Source: Hormiphora californensis
Lineage: Eukaryota; Ctenophora; Tentaculata; Cydippida; Pleurobrachiidae
Length of the DNA: 64,000 nucleotides
NCBI GenBank assembly: GCA_020137815.1
Contig: CM035357.1
Coordinates: 6,560,034 to 6,624,033, forward strand
Direction of reading: 5' to 3'
The notes beneath the pieces are model-generated. The model had not been told where the DNA came from, did no database searches, and worked only from the letters and a program-made list of their open reading frames with translations. How positions within the stretch are numbered: the first letter of the stretch is position 1; every line of letters starts with the position of its first letter. The translations under genes and the position numbers were made by a program. Shown one piece after another: positions 18,438 to 28,954 of the stretch.

Positions 18438-20954
18438 CTACAAATGAAGAATAGAAATACGAGCCTGACCGGAGGTCGATGCGGTTAAACATAATTTACT
18501 AGAGTAGGGCACACTAACATCAACAGTGAAAACACCCTCAACTCCCAAATTAAACTCCTCTCTCCACGTATCAGTCCTATACACCCTCACACAGTTCCTT
18601 CCCACTCACTATCACACAATCTCCATCTAGCACAAAATCACTTCCATAAATCCCCCTACCAAGTGATTCAGGGAACTCAATAGTCTTGATACACTGTGAG
18701 ATAGGACTAGGTTTTCCACTGCTTTCAAGACACCCCTTGAACAACTATACACATGTAGCTCATCTTGACTGAATGCTACAGTTGTGACTGGATGATGATG
18801 TGCCTGCCAGCCCATAATACACTGGATACTCAGAATACACTCGTATCATACCATCACTAGCCCCTGTCACTAACAAGTTACCATTATGGTTGAATGCGGT
18901 ACACAGGACAGCACAGGGTAGTGGTGAGATATCGAGTGAGGTTACAACCTCACAGGACCTTCAGATCCCATACTAATACCTCGTGGGTAGTGTCATCTGT
19001 ACCGCTGCTCACTAGATGGTTACCAGAACTGGCAAGGGATACAATTCTCAGTCCTGGGGTCGGGTGGACTAGTTCTTGGGTTTGTCTCCTATTCCCGATA
19101 TTCAGCTTCCTGATTCGACTCTCTGTCGTGCCGATATAAAGTAGTTTGTCCTGTTTTTGGGACCACAGTAGGGACGCCACGGGGCAGTGAATTGTATGAA
19201 GTGTTCTGATCTCGGGTGAGAATGTCCACACTTTTAGGATCCCAGCAGTGTCAGCGCTAACACAAAACATGCCCCCTCTAGAGAATAGGGCCCCAAGGAG
19301 GGGCGAGGAGTGGTCGGTGTAGTGTATCATGTCATCCCTCACTCCCCCTGATACTATAAAGAAATCCTCTGCTATATCTAGATCCGACCTGAGTAGAGAG
19401 AAAGAGGGGTGAGGAGGGGGAATTATTATGTGTGGTGGTGGATTTCTAATTATTGGTAAAACAAGAACTAGAAACAGTCCTTGTTTCCTAAATTCCTAAC
19501 ATGTACCTGGTAACTATTTTGGTACTTCCAATACCACGTGACTCCTCCAGTACACCACCCAGTGTTCCCCCTCCTCCTGCTACCCCTCCTGATCCACCTA
19601 CTGTTCCAGTCCCCTGGGGTCCACCTATTGAGGATATGCTGGTACTGTCTTGGAGCTTCATCTTTAACACACTCACCTAGGGAAATGGGGTTGGTAATTA
19701 GTTAGGGGGATGTAATGGTATTATCATCTCTTTTTTAGGACACAACTACCGGAGTTTTAACACATTATGTCTTCCTAAATATAGCCAAAGATTACTGTCT
19801 AGAAGGATTGTAACCTACCTCCCTCTGGAGCTGTTGTTTTTCCTCTTTCTCCTCACTGGACCCTCTCAACAAAGCGGGCAGGGGTACTGCATCCAGGACA
19901 GTGCTGATAAAGTTCTGTAGGGACATGTGGAGGTTGTCCAGCCATACCCGACTGAGAGGAGAGAAGGGTGTTAGGGGGAGGGTTCAAGATTGGAGAGGGT
20001 AGATTTACATTGAGAGCGGCTCAATTAGACTGGTCCAACTTACTGGAAGTAAGGTTCAAATATTGGGTTAGTTTCAGGGTTCTTGGTGAATGGGAAGGCA
20101 AACCAGTCCCTCCAGCTCTCTCTGTTACCCCAGCTGTCAAACTGTTCAAAGAACTCAGTGACCTTGTCAGATTTCTGGGATTGGTGTGCGTACACGATGT
20201 AATACCTGCGAGGGGGAGGCTCAACAATTAATTGGAAGCAGAAAACAAAATTTAACTCAGATTGTGGGAATTCATGATAAGCTCACAAATAAAACCAGTG
20301 GTTACAAAGATGAGACCACATCACACTTGCTAAGTAAAAGTTACCGAAAGAGGTATGTTTCCAGCCTGACGAGAGTGTTAACCACACTAGTACTCGGTAT
20401 ACGCTTGAAGAATCTCTTGTTTAGATACCCCCAGTAGTCTTTCAAACCTATCAAATCGTATCTGTAATGAGAAACAGTGTTACTGAATATCTGTAATGAG
20501 AAACAGTGTTACATAATTGTCGAATAATCCCTAATTTCACAACTTATGGAGAATAAATTGTAGCATGCTAATAAAATTCCCCCAACATTAATAAACTAAA
20601 CAGTAGACAGGTTCCTACCGACAACTAAGATAACTTACTGGTGAACGAATGAGAGGAGGTGATCTGTTATTTTGTCAGCTCTCATGTTCCTGTCTTTATC
20701 ATACTTCATCTCAGTATCAAGGGACTGAGCTGTCTTTGTGAAACCCCTGTAATAGCACAATTTTAGGGCTACACTAAATGTGTGAAGGGTACAAAGATAA
20801 ACAGGAGACTCTAGAGAAATGATGAAACCATCATGAAATGACGAGTTAAAACAGGAACACAACCAAACAGAACTAGTAACTAAAACCTGCCTACTAACCT
20901 GTATAAGAGGTATTCTCTGACCATGTGATCCATGATGACACAAGATCGAGCCAT
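18438..20954 (-). CDS. WDR91: WDR91, endosomal Rab7/PI3P regulator; frame disrupted in the C-terminal WD region
   Basis: WDR91 controls early-to-late endosome conversion by restraining the Beclin1/VPS34 complex. Exon 1 (20899-20954) begins [19 protein letters not shown]. Exon 2 (20639-20746) gives [18 protein letters not shown], the LisH-like N-terminus. Exon 3 (~20344-20458) encodes [13 protein letters not shown]. The next (~20048-20226) encodes [18 protein letters not shown]. Then come one coiled-coil exon (~19826-19950), a Gly-rich linker (~19506-19678) and the WD-repeat exon starting at ~19388. That exon runs cleanly from [10 protein letters not shown] to HEVLVWDLK. After it, similarity continues only by changing frame: near 18955 (to [12 protein letters not shown] and [19 protein letters not shown]), near 18845 (to CILS and [14 protein letters not shown]), near 18735 and near 18585. 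It ends [18 protein letters not shown] at 18438, matching the family C-terminus. No splice pattern explains one-base steps. It starts about 220 bp after the NCAPD3 stop, same strand. Confidence 0.8.
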
Positions 20955-21176
20955 TCTATCCCCGATACCTACACTATAATTATACAGGGGAGATGTTAAT
21001 ATACTGGGTCCCTCTACACAGGGGGGACTGTGGCAGCTAGAGATGGGGCAAGTAAAACTAGAGGTTGTTCGGTGAAACGGCTTTTCATACAACTAAGCTT
21101 GAAATATATATATAACATTTTAAAAACTAACAATACATTACAAAGGGTGTGTCACAGTTAAAATCCGAGATTCATC

Positions 21177-24100
21177 TCATCTCTTACCAATAACAGATAC
21201 ATCACAATTGAAAAGTTTTCCCTTTCCTTTCTTTGCCACTACGGGGGTACTAGCTACAGCTTGTTTCTCTTGTACAGCTGGTGCAGCAGTACTAGCCACG
21301 TTCTCCTTTCCATCCCGTTTACCTGACAACAATTCAGCAACACTCTTTCTAGATTTCCCTGATTTCCCAGGTACAACCTTCCCAGGAAAGGGAGTCGAAG
21401 CAACTTTAGGTTCAAATGTCACATTTCCTAGCCAGGCTGTCTCTATGCTGCGACGTTTAGGTGCCGGGGATTCAGTCACTATCTCATACCCTGATTCAGC
21501 CTCTTTGGCACGCTTCCTAACGATTTGATCAGTTTGCGTGCTAACGAGAATTTCCTCCTTACGTTTCAGCCTTCCAAAGTTCAACTTTGGACGCCCTTTA
21601 GGCTGCTTGAAAGCAACCGGAACTTTGGTAGAGGTAGGTGGTACCTTGGAAGATGTAGGTAGGACTTCAGAAGATGCAGTTGGGACTTCAGAAGATGTAG
21701 AAGGTGGCAGTTGGGGTGCTGCAGCTGACTTGGTAGGTGGATCTTTTGAGATGGGTGCTGGTTCAGAAACAGGTGTTGGCAATGGGCCAGGTACAGTTGG
21801 TTCAGCTGGTTCAGGTAAATCTGGAGGAGGAGTTTTAGCGTCTTTCACAACTGCCTCGGGTTTCAGCTGTGTCTGAGATATTGGATTGGATTTCTCAACA
21901 GTTTCTGGTTGTGAGTTTGAGATGTTTTCACCAGGTGGTTTCTGTTTAGTTTCTGATGATGTAGGCTCCTTATCTTGTGAGGGCGGAGGGGTTAGTTTCT
22001 TCTTGGATTTCAGCATATTAAACACAAACATGGCTTCTTTCTGTTAGAGTCCAAAGGCTTTGTATCATCACTACTGGCCACCTCTTTCTTTTCACAAGCT
22101 TCTTGTAACGTCACGTCAGCTTTCGTTGCAGCGGATGGTTTAGGTTCAGTCTTGTTTTCCCTCATGTCTCTTATCCAAGACTGGATTTATCCAGTGTGGT
22201 CTCCACCTTTTTCCTCCGATCACTCCGTTTACCCTTGTTCCTACTTTGTTCCATCCTCTCCATTCCTCCTCTTTACCATATTCTTCCAGCGATTCAGCAG
22301 GCGGGGGAGGTTGTGGTTTTGCAGGCTGTTTACCAACTACCACTATCTTCTTCTTCTCAGGTTTCTGTGGGGAGAGAGACACATCCACCATGTGAACTGA
22401 GGCGTTTGGGTTGTGTAGAGTCTTGCCAACACGTCTCTTGGTAGCATCTCTGGTTGTCATAGAGACATGTTGTGGTGCATCTCTAGTTGTCATAGAGACG
22501 TGTTGTGGTGGAGAGGTAGAAGAAACGACTGGTTGGGAGACTTGTTGGGAAGAAGCAGCAGGATGGGGGACTTGCTGGGGAACATCAGTAACTGGTGCAT
22601 TAGGAGATTCTTCCGGTGAGCTACTTTTAGTTGCAACTACCGGAACATCATGTTGAGAATCTTCTTCTGTGGTTGGTAGAGAGTTCACTTCCGTCTCTAC
22701 AGTGGCAGTATGGGAAGGAGACCCAGGAGCTCCATTTTGAGATGACTCTACTTGATCCCCGGGCACCATTTCTTCCTCTTCCAGAGGTTCTATAGGAGCT
22801 TCACTAGGTGATACCTCCCTGGGTGGAGGAAGAGAGATAGACTGTCTCATTGTTTGTCCAACTTTACTCCTATTTATAGCATCTCGTACCAACTTTGTCA
22901 GATCTTTATGTTTTGAGGGTGTCTTGAAGAGCCGTTTAACCAAGTTCTGCGAAGATGCGTCCTGGGGCTGCACCCTACCTCCTCTAACAGGGGTTGGAGC
23001 AGAGAAGAATGGAGAGTGGAGGATAGTTGAGGGTGCAATGAGACCTCTAATCCCCGGGGTTTCACTTCCCCCAAAGTTCCTCATAAAGCTACCCTCCGCT
23101 CCATCCCCTCCGTCCTCCTTCTCCAACTCTGAAATATCAAACTGAACCTCAGACAATAACTGTTCATCAGCAGTTTCACAAACTTCCGCAATCTCTGACT
23201 TGTAGTCGGAGAGGAAGGATGCTAAGAACTGAGATAACTCTCGCTGAAGCGGGGATTTCAACTCCTTCAACTTGCTCCTTAGTGATGTGATAATGGGGAA
23301 ACAATTTTCAACAAAATTCCGCTTTACAATGACGGATATGACTTTTGTTTGAGCTTGAATCGCTTCCACCTGTTCATCTCCTTCATCAAAGTCATTATTA
23401 GGACGAGTTTTCAGGGACTTTAACTTCAGAAGGGGCGACCGAAGAATCCAAAGAGCATCCTCAAGAACAGGTTTTTGATCGTCTGTTATTGGTGAATCGT
23501 CCGTGATGAACATACCCAAAATGTCCTTACACACCCTCCCTGAAATTCCTAGTTTTTGTTGGTCATCAAACTTTTGAAGTAAGACTTTGTAGATAGCACG
23601 ACGCTTCTTAGGATCTGCTGGTGAGGAGAACTTGATGAGATTCGGCTCAGTAGACTGGATCAACTCAATCTTCCCGTTGGAGAAGAACACCGCCTCAACA
23701 AGGAAATCGTAGAAAGTGCTGGGGAACCGGACTAGGATGATATTAGTGAGACACAGCTCACATAACCTTCTGATCTCAATATTATCATGGACTAGATTAG
23801 AGAGAAACTTGAACACCGTCCCACTCCTCCACTTCAGATAGTCAGCTTGAAGAAGTTTGGAATGTAGAATGAGAGATTGCCGCCGGACCATATCACTCTC
23901 ATCACCCAAGGTGTCAGTTAGACAGTGAGTGTAGTCTGTAACTAGGGTGGGGTATCTCACCACCAAATCACCCAGAATCACCAGACAGTTGTTCCGAACC
24001 TCTGCACTCTCGTCCATCCCTAGCAACCGACTTAGCAACAGGACCGCGTCCTTAGCAATCGGTTCATCTACCAGTGAGATCTTGCCAAGAGCAAGAACAG

Positions 24101-26099
24101 CATGAGACCGGACCATTGTTGAAAATGTCTCAGCACTCACAAGAATTTCCTTTAACGCCAGTACTGCCGTCTCTCCAACACTGGTAAACAGTGATATTTC
24201 GCCGAGGGTATAGAGATAACAAGAAAACCTCCGAGAAGAGAGGGGTTGGTTGCTGTTTTCCGATAAACAAGTTTTACCCAGGGTGGTGGTTATCACATTC
24301 AGTAGTGTTTCATAACACTCAGTAACATCATCCCCCTCTACAAACCTAACCAGCTGGAGGAGCTCTCTAACAACTGCGTGGGGAAGTGAAAACCTACCAA
24401 TCATCTCGGTGAAGACAGCAGTATCAGTTGGGTTAGTTTCTCGGAGACACTTGGTAATGAGACACATCTGCTGGTAACCCTGGTCAGTCTCCGGGCACTC
24501 TGCCAAGCAGCCTCATCAGCCGGGTACCAGACAAGGGGAATTGTTTGGGTACCATGGAGACCACCATTAGGGATGTGGGTTCAGGAAGTCTCAATGTGAT
24601 ATACTCACGAGCACTATCACTCAGTTGGCAGTCTTGTAGCGCTCTACCCAGATAGACCTGCATGTCCGTGCTGCAAGGATCAGATATTTGTTGGAGAAGT
24701 TTCCAGTGCTTCTCAGGATCTGTCACCATGTCATGTTACAATCTTCACCCCTAACTCCTGGACACCTTTCTCAACGTCAGACACAGAAGGAAGGAGGGAC
24801 TTCTAACCATAGTCTGGTTATTTCTCTGGTCTCCGGGCGTGCCTTTGTTACCATAGGAGACAGCCTTGAAGGGCCTGTTTTCGGACAGATACTGCTTCAT
24901 CGAGACACAGTTGATAGAGAAGGTTGCCCCACTTCATGTCAACTCGGATATGAACAAGCAGGCTCTCCGAGGACCTGGCTAGCAGCTTTCCGGACACTTG
25001 ATTTCCCATCATTGCAGTAGGTATTTTAACAGGGGAAGTGCCTGCTCAAAAATAGGGAAAACAGTTTCTGCGGAGGATGTTTTCAGAAGATCACTCAGCA
25101 CAATCAGTGCCTTGGCTCTCACAGTCGGAGCTTTATCTGAGAGAGACTCTACAATTACAGTGTAAAGTGGTTGTAGAGAGTCGGGAGAGGTGATGTGAGA
25201 TAGCTGGAAACACATTCTCAACTGCGAACAACCTGTGGACAACTTTCTTGGAAATGGAATACTCGGAAATAATCCAATCCACAATGGGATGAGCGATCAG
25301 GAAGCGACTTGATAAGTTGTAGGATGTATTCTTCTGTCTCTCTCCGTGGCCCTGTCCTTTCAGAGATCCCAGTTAGAAGATACTGTAATTAACAAACTCG
25401 TATCTCCCTCAGATCCACTTAGGAGTTTACAGCATGTATCAGCGAGATGACTCTTTCCTTCCTAGGAACACATTTAGTGACTCCTTCATAAAGAATTTTA
25501 TCCGTTTCCGTGACGATGTAAAACTCTCTAATGCCCGTGGTGAGATACTCGGATTGTTCCTGAGCGACCCAAGGATAGATTTGACTAGTCAGCCAGGTAC
25601 TCCGTTCTGAGATTGATGCTCCACGAGATGAGATCAGAGATGTTATAGCAGAATGAACCTTCTCGATAGCACCCTCCTCTTCACTCTCAGCACTCTCCAG
25701 CACCTCCAGGAGCTTCCCGTAGAGGACCTCATGATAAATGAGTTTCTGGGGGAATCTCTCACAATAGGTGGAGGTAGAAGGTGGAAAACAGGAGACAGGG
25801 GAGGGTGGACCCCTCACCTCTCACCCCACTCTCCAACACAATAGTGGAAGTGCACATTGTAATCGTGTCACGTCATCTCTAGTAACATTCCCCGCTGCTA
25901 GACTACCAACATGTTTCAGGGATTTGATGAGGGGCCTCTCTAGACCGAGGAGGTCAGGGGAGAAGGACCAGGAGGAGGGCCAATCAAAGGAACAGAAATC
26001 ACTTTCTAGGGTGGCTTCACACCAGGCTCCAGGGAGGGCAGATAAGGACAGACATTCCCTGATATTATCCATCCTGGAGATAATGTGGTCAGTTATCAT
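21177..26099 (-). CDS. NCAPD3: NCAPD3, condensin II HEAT-repeat subunit; middle part with several one-base frameshifts
   Basis: NCAPD3 is the HEAT-repeat subunit of condensin II, which shapes mitotic chromosomes. The start MITDHIISRMDN (26099) opens an exon to ~25820; the next exon carries FPQKLIYHEVLYGKLLEVL, and a 49-nt intron is likely at ~25382-25430. The family blocks DKAPTVRAKAL (~25130) and AVSVRKQALQ (~24880) are clear. From 24506 to ~22210 a clean frame carries RNNCLVILGDLVVRYP and LQADYLKWRSGTVFKFLSNL, ending in a Ser/Pro-rich tail. A GT at ~22226 probably splices to ~22044, joining a last exon of about 285 codons (Pro-rich, with AWLGNVTFEPKV). Between 25310 and 24485 the conserved text jumps frame at about seven points (near 25300, 25200, 24975, 24862, 24790, 24737, 24495), six in the +1 sense. 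It could be a partly decayed gene, a poorly resolved assembly patch or a recoded gene. The MRTO4 stop is only 165 bp upstream of its ATG. Confidence 0.8.
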
Positions 26100-26263
26100 G
26101 GGATAGGAATATGTGTTGTAGGTTGGTGGATAATTGGGGTTTGAAACTACAGATCTGGGGTCATTGGTTGGAAATAAAACACACAAAGTTTGTAGTCTAA
26201 AAGTGTAAATAAATTAAAACAGAGCGTCGTTAAAACCGTCCCCCAAAAAGTCCCCTAATTCTC

Positions 26264-28004
26264 TCATTCTGCTTCCATGGTATTATCTTGTAGTATGTTG
26301 TATTTCCCTTCTGTCCAATGTCCAATTAGAGATATCTGGAATTCAGCCATCAGGTTACCAAGATGCTTCTGTGGAGGAATGTCATGGTAAGAGAAAAATC
26401 ATTTGATGAAAAGTAACTACTGCAATGAATTAAATAATAAATAAATTAATTAATTAATTAAATGGGTACTATAAGTAATGAATGGATACTAATAAGTATG
26501 GAGACTGTATGATATACGTACCAGTATGTGTGCTTGTTGGGTGGTGACTGCTTTCCCTGCTGTGCACACTGTGTGCTCTGCATCCAGAACTACAACACCT
26601 GGAAAAGGGGGATAATAACTTGTTGTACTTCGGCTATGTTCTAGAGTCTAAACTGAAAAATAACAAGGTGACTTTACAACTGTGATGTACTACTGTTAAA
26701 ATGTACTACTGTAAAACTAGATATTTTCGAGGCCATTAATTTTCGCGATTCGATCAAAATTGACTATTTTCGCGATTTTAATTTTCGCTAATCCCACTGC
26801 TACCCCCATTTCACGGTCCTATTCTAATTACGCCAAGAGTGCAGTCATCATTGCCATAAGACATCAGACCTGCTTGGCGTAGACCAATGAATTGTGAGCA
26901 TTTTCTCATTGCTGATTGGCTCTAAGAGATTTCTGATCTTATGAACCGATTGTCGTTGACTTAGTACTAAAAGTAAAAAATGTGTCACCCTGAAATAATT
27001 TGCACGAGCTTTCTGTAAAAAATCGTCCAAAATATTTTCGCGGAATTAATTTTCGCGGATTTTCCAGCCAAAAATAAAGAGCGAAAATAAAAATCTCACG
27101 AAAATTAGTAGTTTTACAGTATTTACCATCTTTTAGTCGGGTGGGAAGACCCAGTTGTCTAAGTTGAGGTTCCATCGAGTGAGGCATATCAAGAGGCCCC
27201 TCCGGCAGCACAACAGTCTCAGTAGCAACAGTGCCACTTCGAGCAAAACAGAACTTTTTGTGCTCTGCGAACCATCCCTTTACAGTCTCCAGTGTCTCGT
27301 TAGTGAAGAGGAGGCCCCGTGATCCAGCCAGACCTGCTGCCAGTTTGTGGAGGGATGGTTTTATCTCAGCCTCGGGGGTTCGGCCCAGACCAACTGCCAT
27401 GACCTTGTTACGGCCCATAAACAACCTAAAATTCAACAGTAGGTATAATATCGAGTTGAAGTTACAATATACAAATCGGTTTAATCAGTACTAAAGTGCG
27501 TTTCAAACGACTTGACTTGAGATTCCTGGAAATTCAGGATTTCCCCTTTGTAAATACACGCGCAATGTGCCAAATTCCAAGAATTACGGGTCAAGTCGCT
27601 TGAAACGGACTTTAATCAGGTATAAATAAAGAAAAAGTTGTTACTAAACGAACCTGCTGGACTTCCAGGACTCTCTGATTTCCTTTAACAAATTATTTCT
27701 CTCGTTGTGAACCTCCACAAGGAAGATATTGGTGTACTTTTCAGTACACTCCTGGATATCTGTAACCAGATCTTTCTTTGTTTCGTAGGCCTTCTTCTTG
27801 GTTCGGGTTAGGGCAACTGAAGTGGGATATGACAGTCAAGCAGCGATATCAAGAAATATAACCGACAGGACAATATGATCAGTCCTACAGGACAAAAATT
27901 ACAATTATGTAATCTTGATCTTCTATCAACAAGAGGGCATTATATTTGACATCGATTAAAAATTCACAGCACTTACCGACTCGATCTCGCTTAGATTTAG
28001 GCAT
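26264..28004 (-). CDS. MRTO4: MRTO4, ribosomal P0-like assembly factor
   Basis: MRTO4 is a nucleolar P0 paralogue that occupies the stalk site of pre-60S ribosomes before P0 replaces it. Five exons give 223 residues, close to the usual ~240: 27977-28004 (MPKSKRDRV), 27654-27816 (ALTRTKKKAYETKKDLV to IRESWKSSR), 27127-27425 (LFMGRNKVMAVGLG, GLLFTNETLE, DMPHSMEPQLRQLGLPT), 26522-26598 (GVVVLDAEHTVCTAGKAVT) and 26264-26368 (LGNLMAEFQISLIGHW to EAE stop). All junctions are GT-AG and all phases agree, with no frameshift. The block SMEPQLRQLGLPT is diagnostic. A MITE-like element ends within a few bases of the donor of exon 3. The gene is divergent to the KLHL gene, the two starts being about 950 bp apart, so they may share a promoter region. 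Confidence 0.93.
26707..27121. mobile_element. MITE-like element in MRTO4 intron 3
   Basis: The ends are TACTGTAAAACTA at 26707-26719 and its complement TAGTTTTACAGTA at 27109-27121. Inside are repeated ATTTTCGCG / CGCGAAAAT motifs in both orientations. It has no coding frame. Its inner end abuts the 5' splice site of the intron: the donor GTAAAT (minus strand, 27121-27126) overlaps or touches the element. Confidence 0.65.
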
Positions 28005-28682
28005 CTTTTTACGCTAAGAAAATATAATTGATAATTACAGAACCGATAATGAAATATCATAATGTTCAAGAGCCTCAAAGAGCGGACTCTATCCAAAAGA
28101 GACCATTTCCAAGAGCGAACCACACCCAGAAGGGACCACAATCAAGCCCTTCGTTACCGGGGTACGCGTCGATCATGGAACTCGACCGTAGCACACTCCA
28201 AAGCCCAAAAGTGCGAAAGCCGGGGTACCGGTTCAATTAGTAAAAGCCCAAAAGTCAAAAGTGTGAAGTTTTTAAACTTAAAAAAAATCCGATTCCAATC
28301 GCGCGGCGCTAATTGTTTAAAGAAAACGCTGCAATTTGGAGCCGCGCGCTGAATTTTAGTATGCGCGGCGCTAAAAAAATCATAAGTTCGATTCGATAAT
28401 TTTCAATTTTTTCTGTGTTTTCTGTTTTTTCCTGTTTTTTTCTTCTGTTTTTTTCTTCTGTTTTCCCCGTGTTTTTTTCCTGTTTTAGCGCCACCCCTTT
28501 TGCACATTGTCATGACTCCTTCATTTCAACTCCAATCAAAAAATTACCTTCAAGTTTTCGAAAGATCTTGTCGAGATCTACAAAAAAACTTGGGGGTCAT
28601 TTTTTGATTCGATGCAAAGGAGTGACTGTAGCTTAAATTTCGTATGGCGTTTATCTGGTAGAAAATGTCAAGGCCTAACGGT
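28005..28682. other. Divergent intergenic region between MRTO4 and the KLHL gene
   Basis: No gene is visible. It contains several GCGCGGCGC-type motifs between 28297 and 28375 and a T-rich stretch at 28405-28485 with repeated TTTTCTGTTTT. Its position between two divergent starts makes promoter function likely, but no specific factor site is claimed. Confidence 0.45.
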
Positions 28683-28752
28683 TAGGCCCTAACCCCAACC
28701 CAAACCCCAACCCAAACCCCAACCCTAACCCTACTTTGGCCCTAACCCTAAA
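28683..28752. repeat. Degenerate telomere-like repeat
   Basis: The tract is a run of CCCTAA variants (CCCTAACCCCAACCCAAACC and similar), with exact CCCTAACCCTA near both its middle and its end. The animal telomere repeat is TTAGGG, so this is an interstitial telomere-like block. It lies about 200 bp upstream of the KLHL start. Confidence 0.6.
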
Positions 28753-28798
28753 AAACCGTTTGTCAGCACTCACGAAACACCCAGATTTTAACGCTGGC

Positions 28799-28892
28799 CA
28801 ATCAAGTCACGCCCACCAATCACGGCTCAGAACGTGCGGAGTGCTTCGCACGTTCTGAGCTGTGCATGTGATTGGTAGGCGTGACTTGATTG
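28799..28892. promoter_or_regulatory. Long hairpin with paired CCAAT boxes upstream of the KLHL gene
   Basis: Two arms of about 40 bp (28799-28838 and 28847-28892) are complementary except for a few bases, with an 8-base loop. The left arm carries CCAATC and the right arm its complement GATTGG; both also carry AAGTCACGCC / GGCGTGACTT and CAGAACGTGCG / CGCACGTTCTG. CCAAT boxes bind NF-Y in animal promoters. Position, 60-155 bp before the first ATG, suggests a core promoter element. Function is inferred. Confidence 0.45.
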
Positions 28893-28954
28893 TGCACGAC
28901 TTGAACATTTCCGAGGCTCCTCATTTTTCGACATCGTCGTCGTCGCGTTGGTTG

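Noticed and set aside
22046-22225. Separate small gene at 21177-22031
   Set aside because: A good donor (GG|GTAAAC) and acceptor (CTAACAG) connect it in phase to NCAPD3, so it is treated as the last exon.
24480-25320. Tiny introns as the explanation for the NCAPD3 frame steps
   Set aside because: Conserved sequence is continuous across most steps with only one base to remove; candidate GT-AG pairs would be 10-34 nt and cut conserved residues.
18438-25320. A UGA-C slip site as in release factor 2 or antizyme
   Set aside because: Several old frames do end in TGA C, but in the better-aligned cases similarity changes frame before the stop, and any abandoned frame must end in some stop codon.
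25740-25830. A further frameshift near the first NCAPD3 intron
   Set aside because: A GT-AG intron of about 60 nt (donor GTGAGA) joins the two exons in phase.
28862-28954. KLHL start at 28862
   Set aside because: That codon is GTG and falls inside the promoter hairpin; the first ATG is at 28955.
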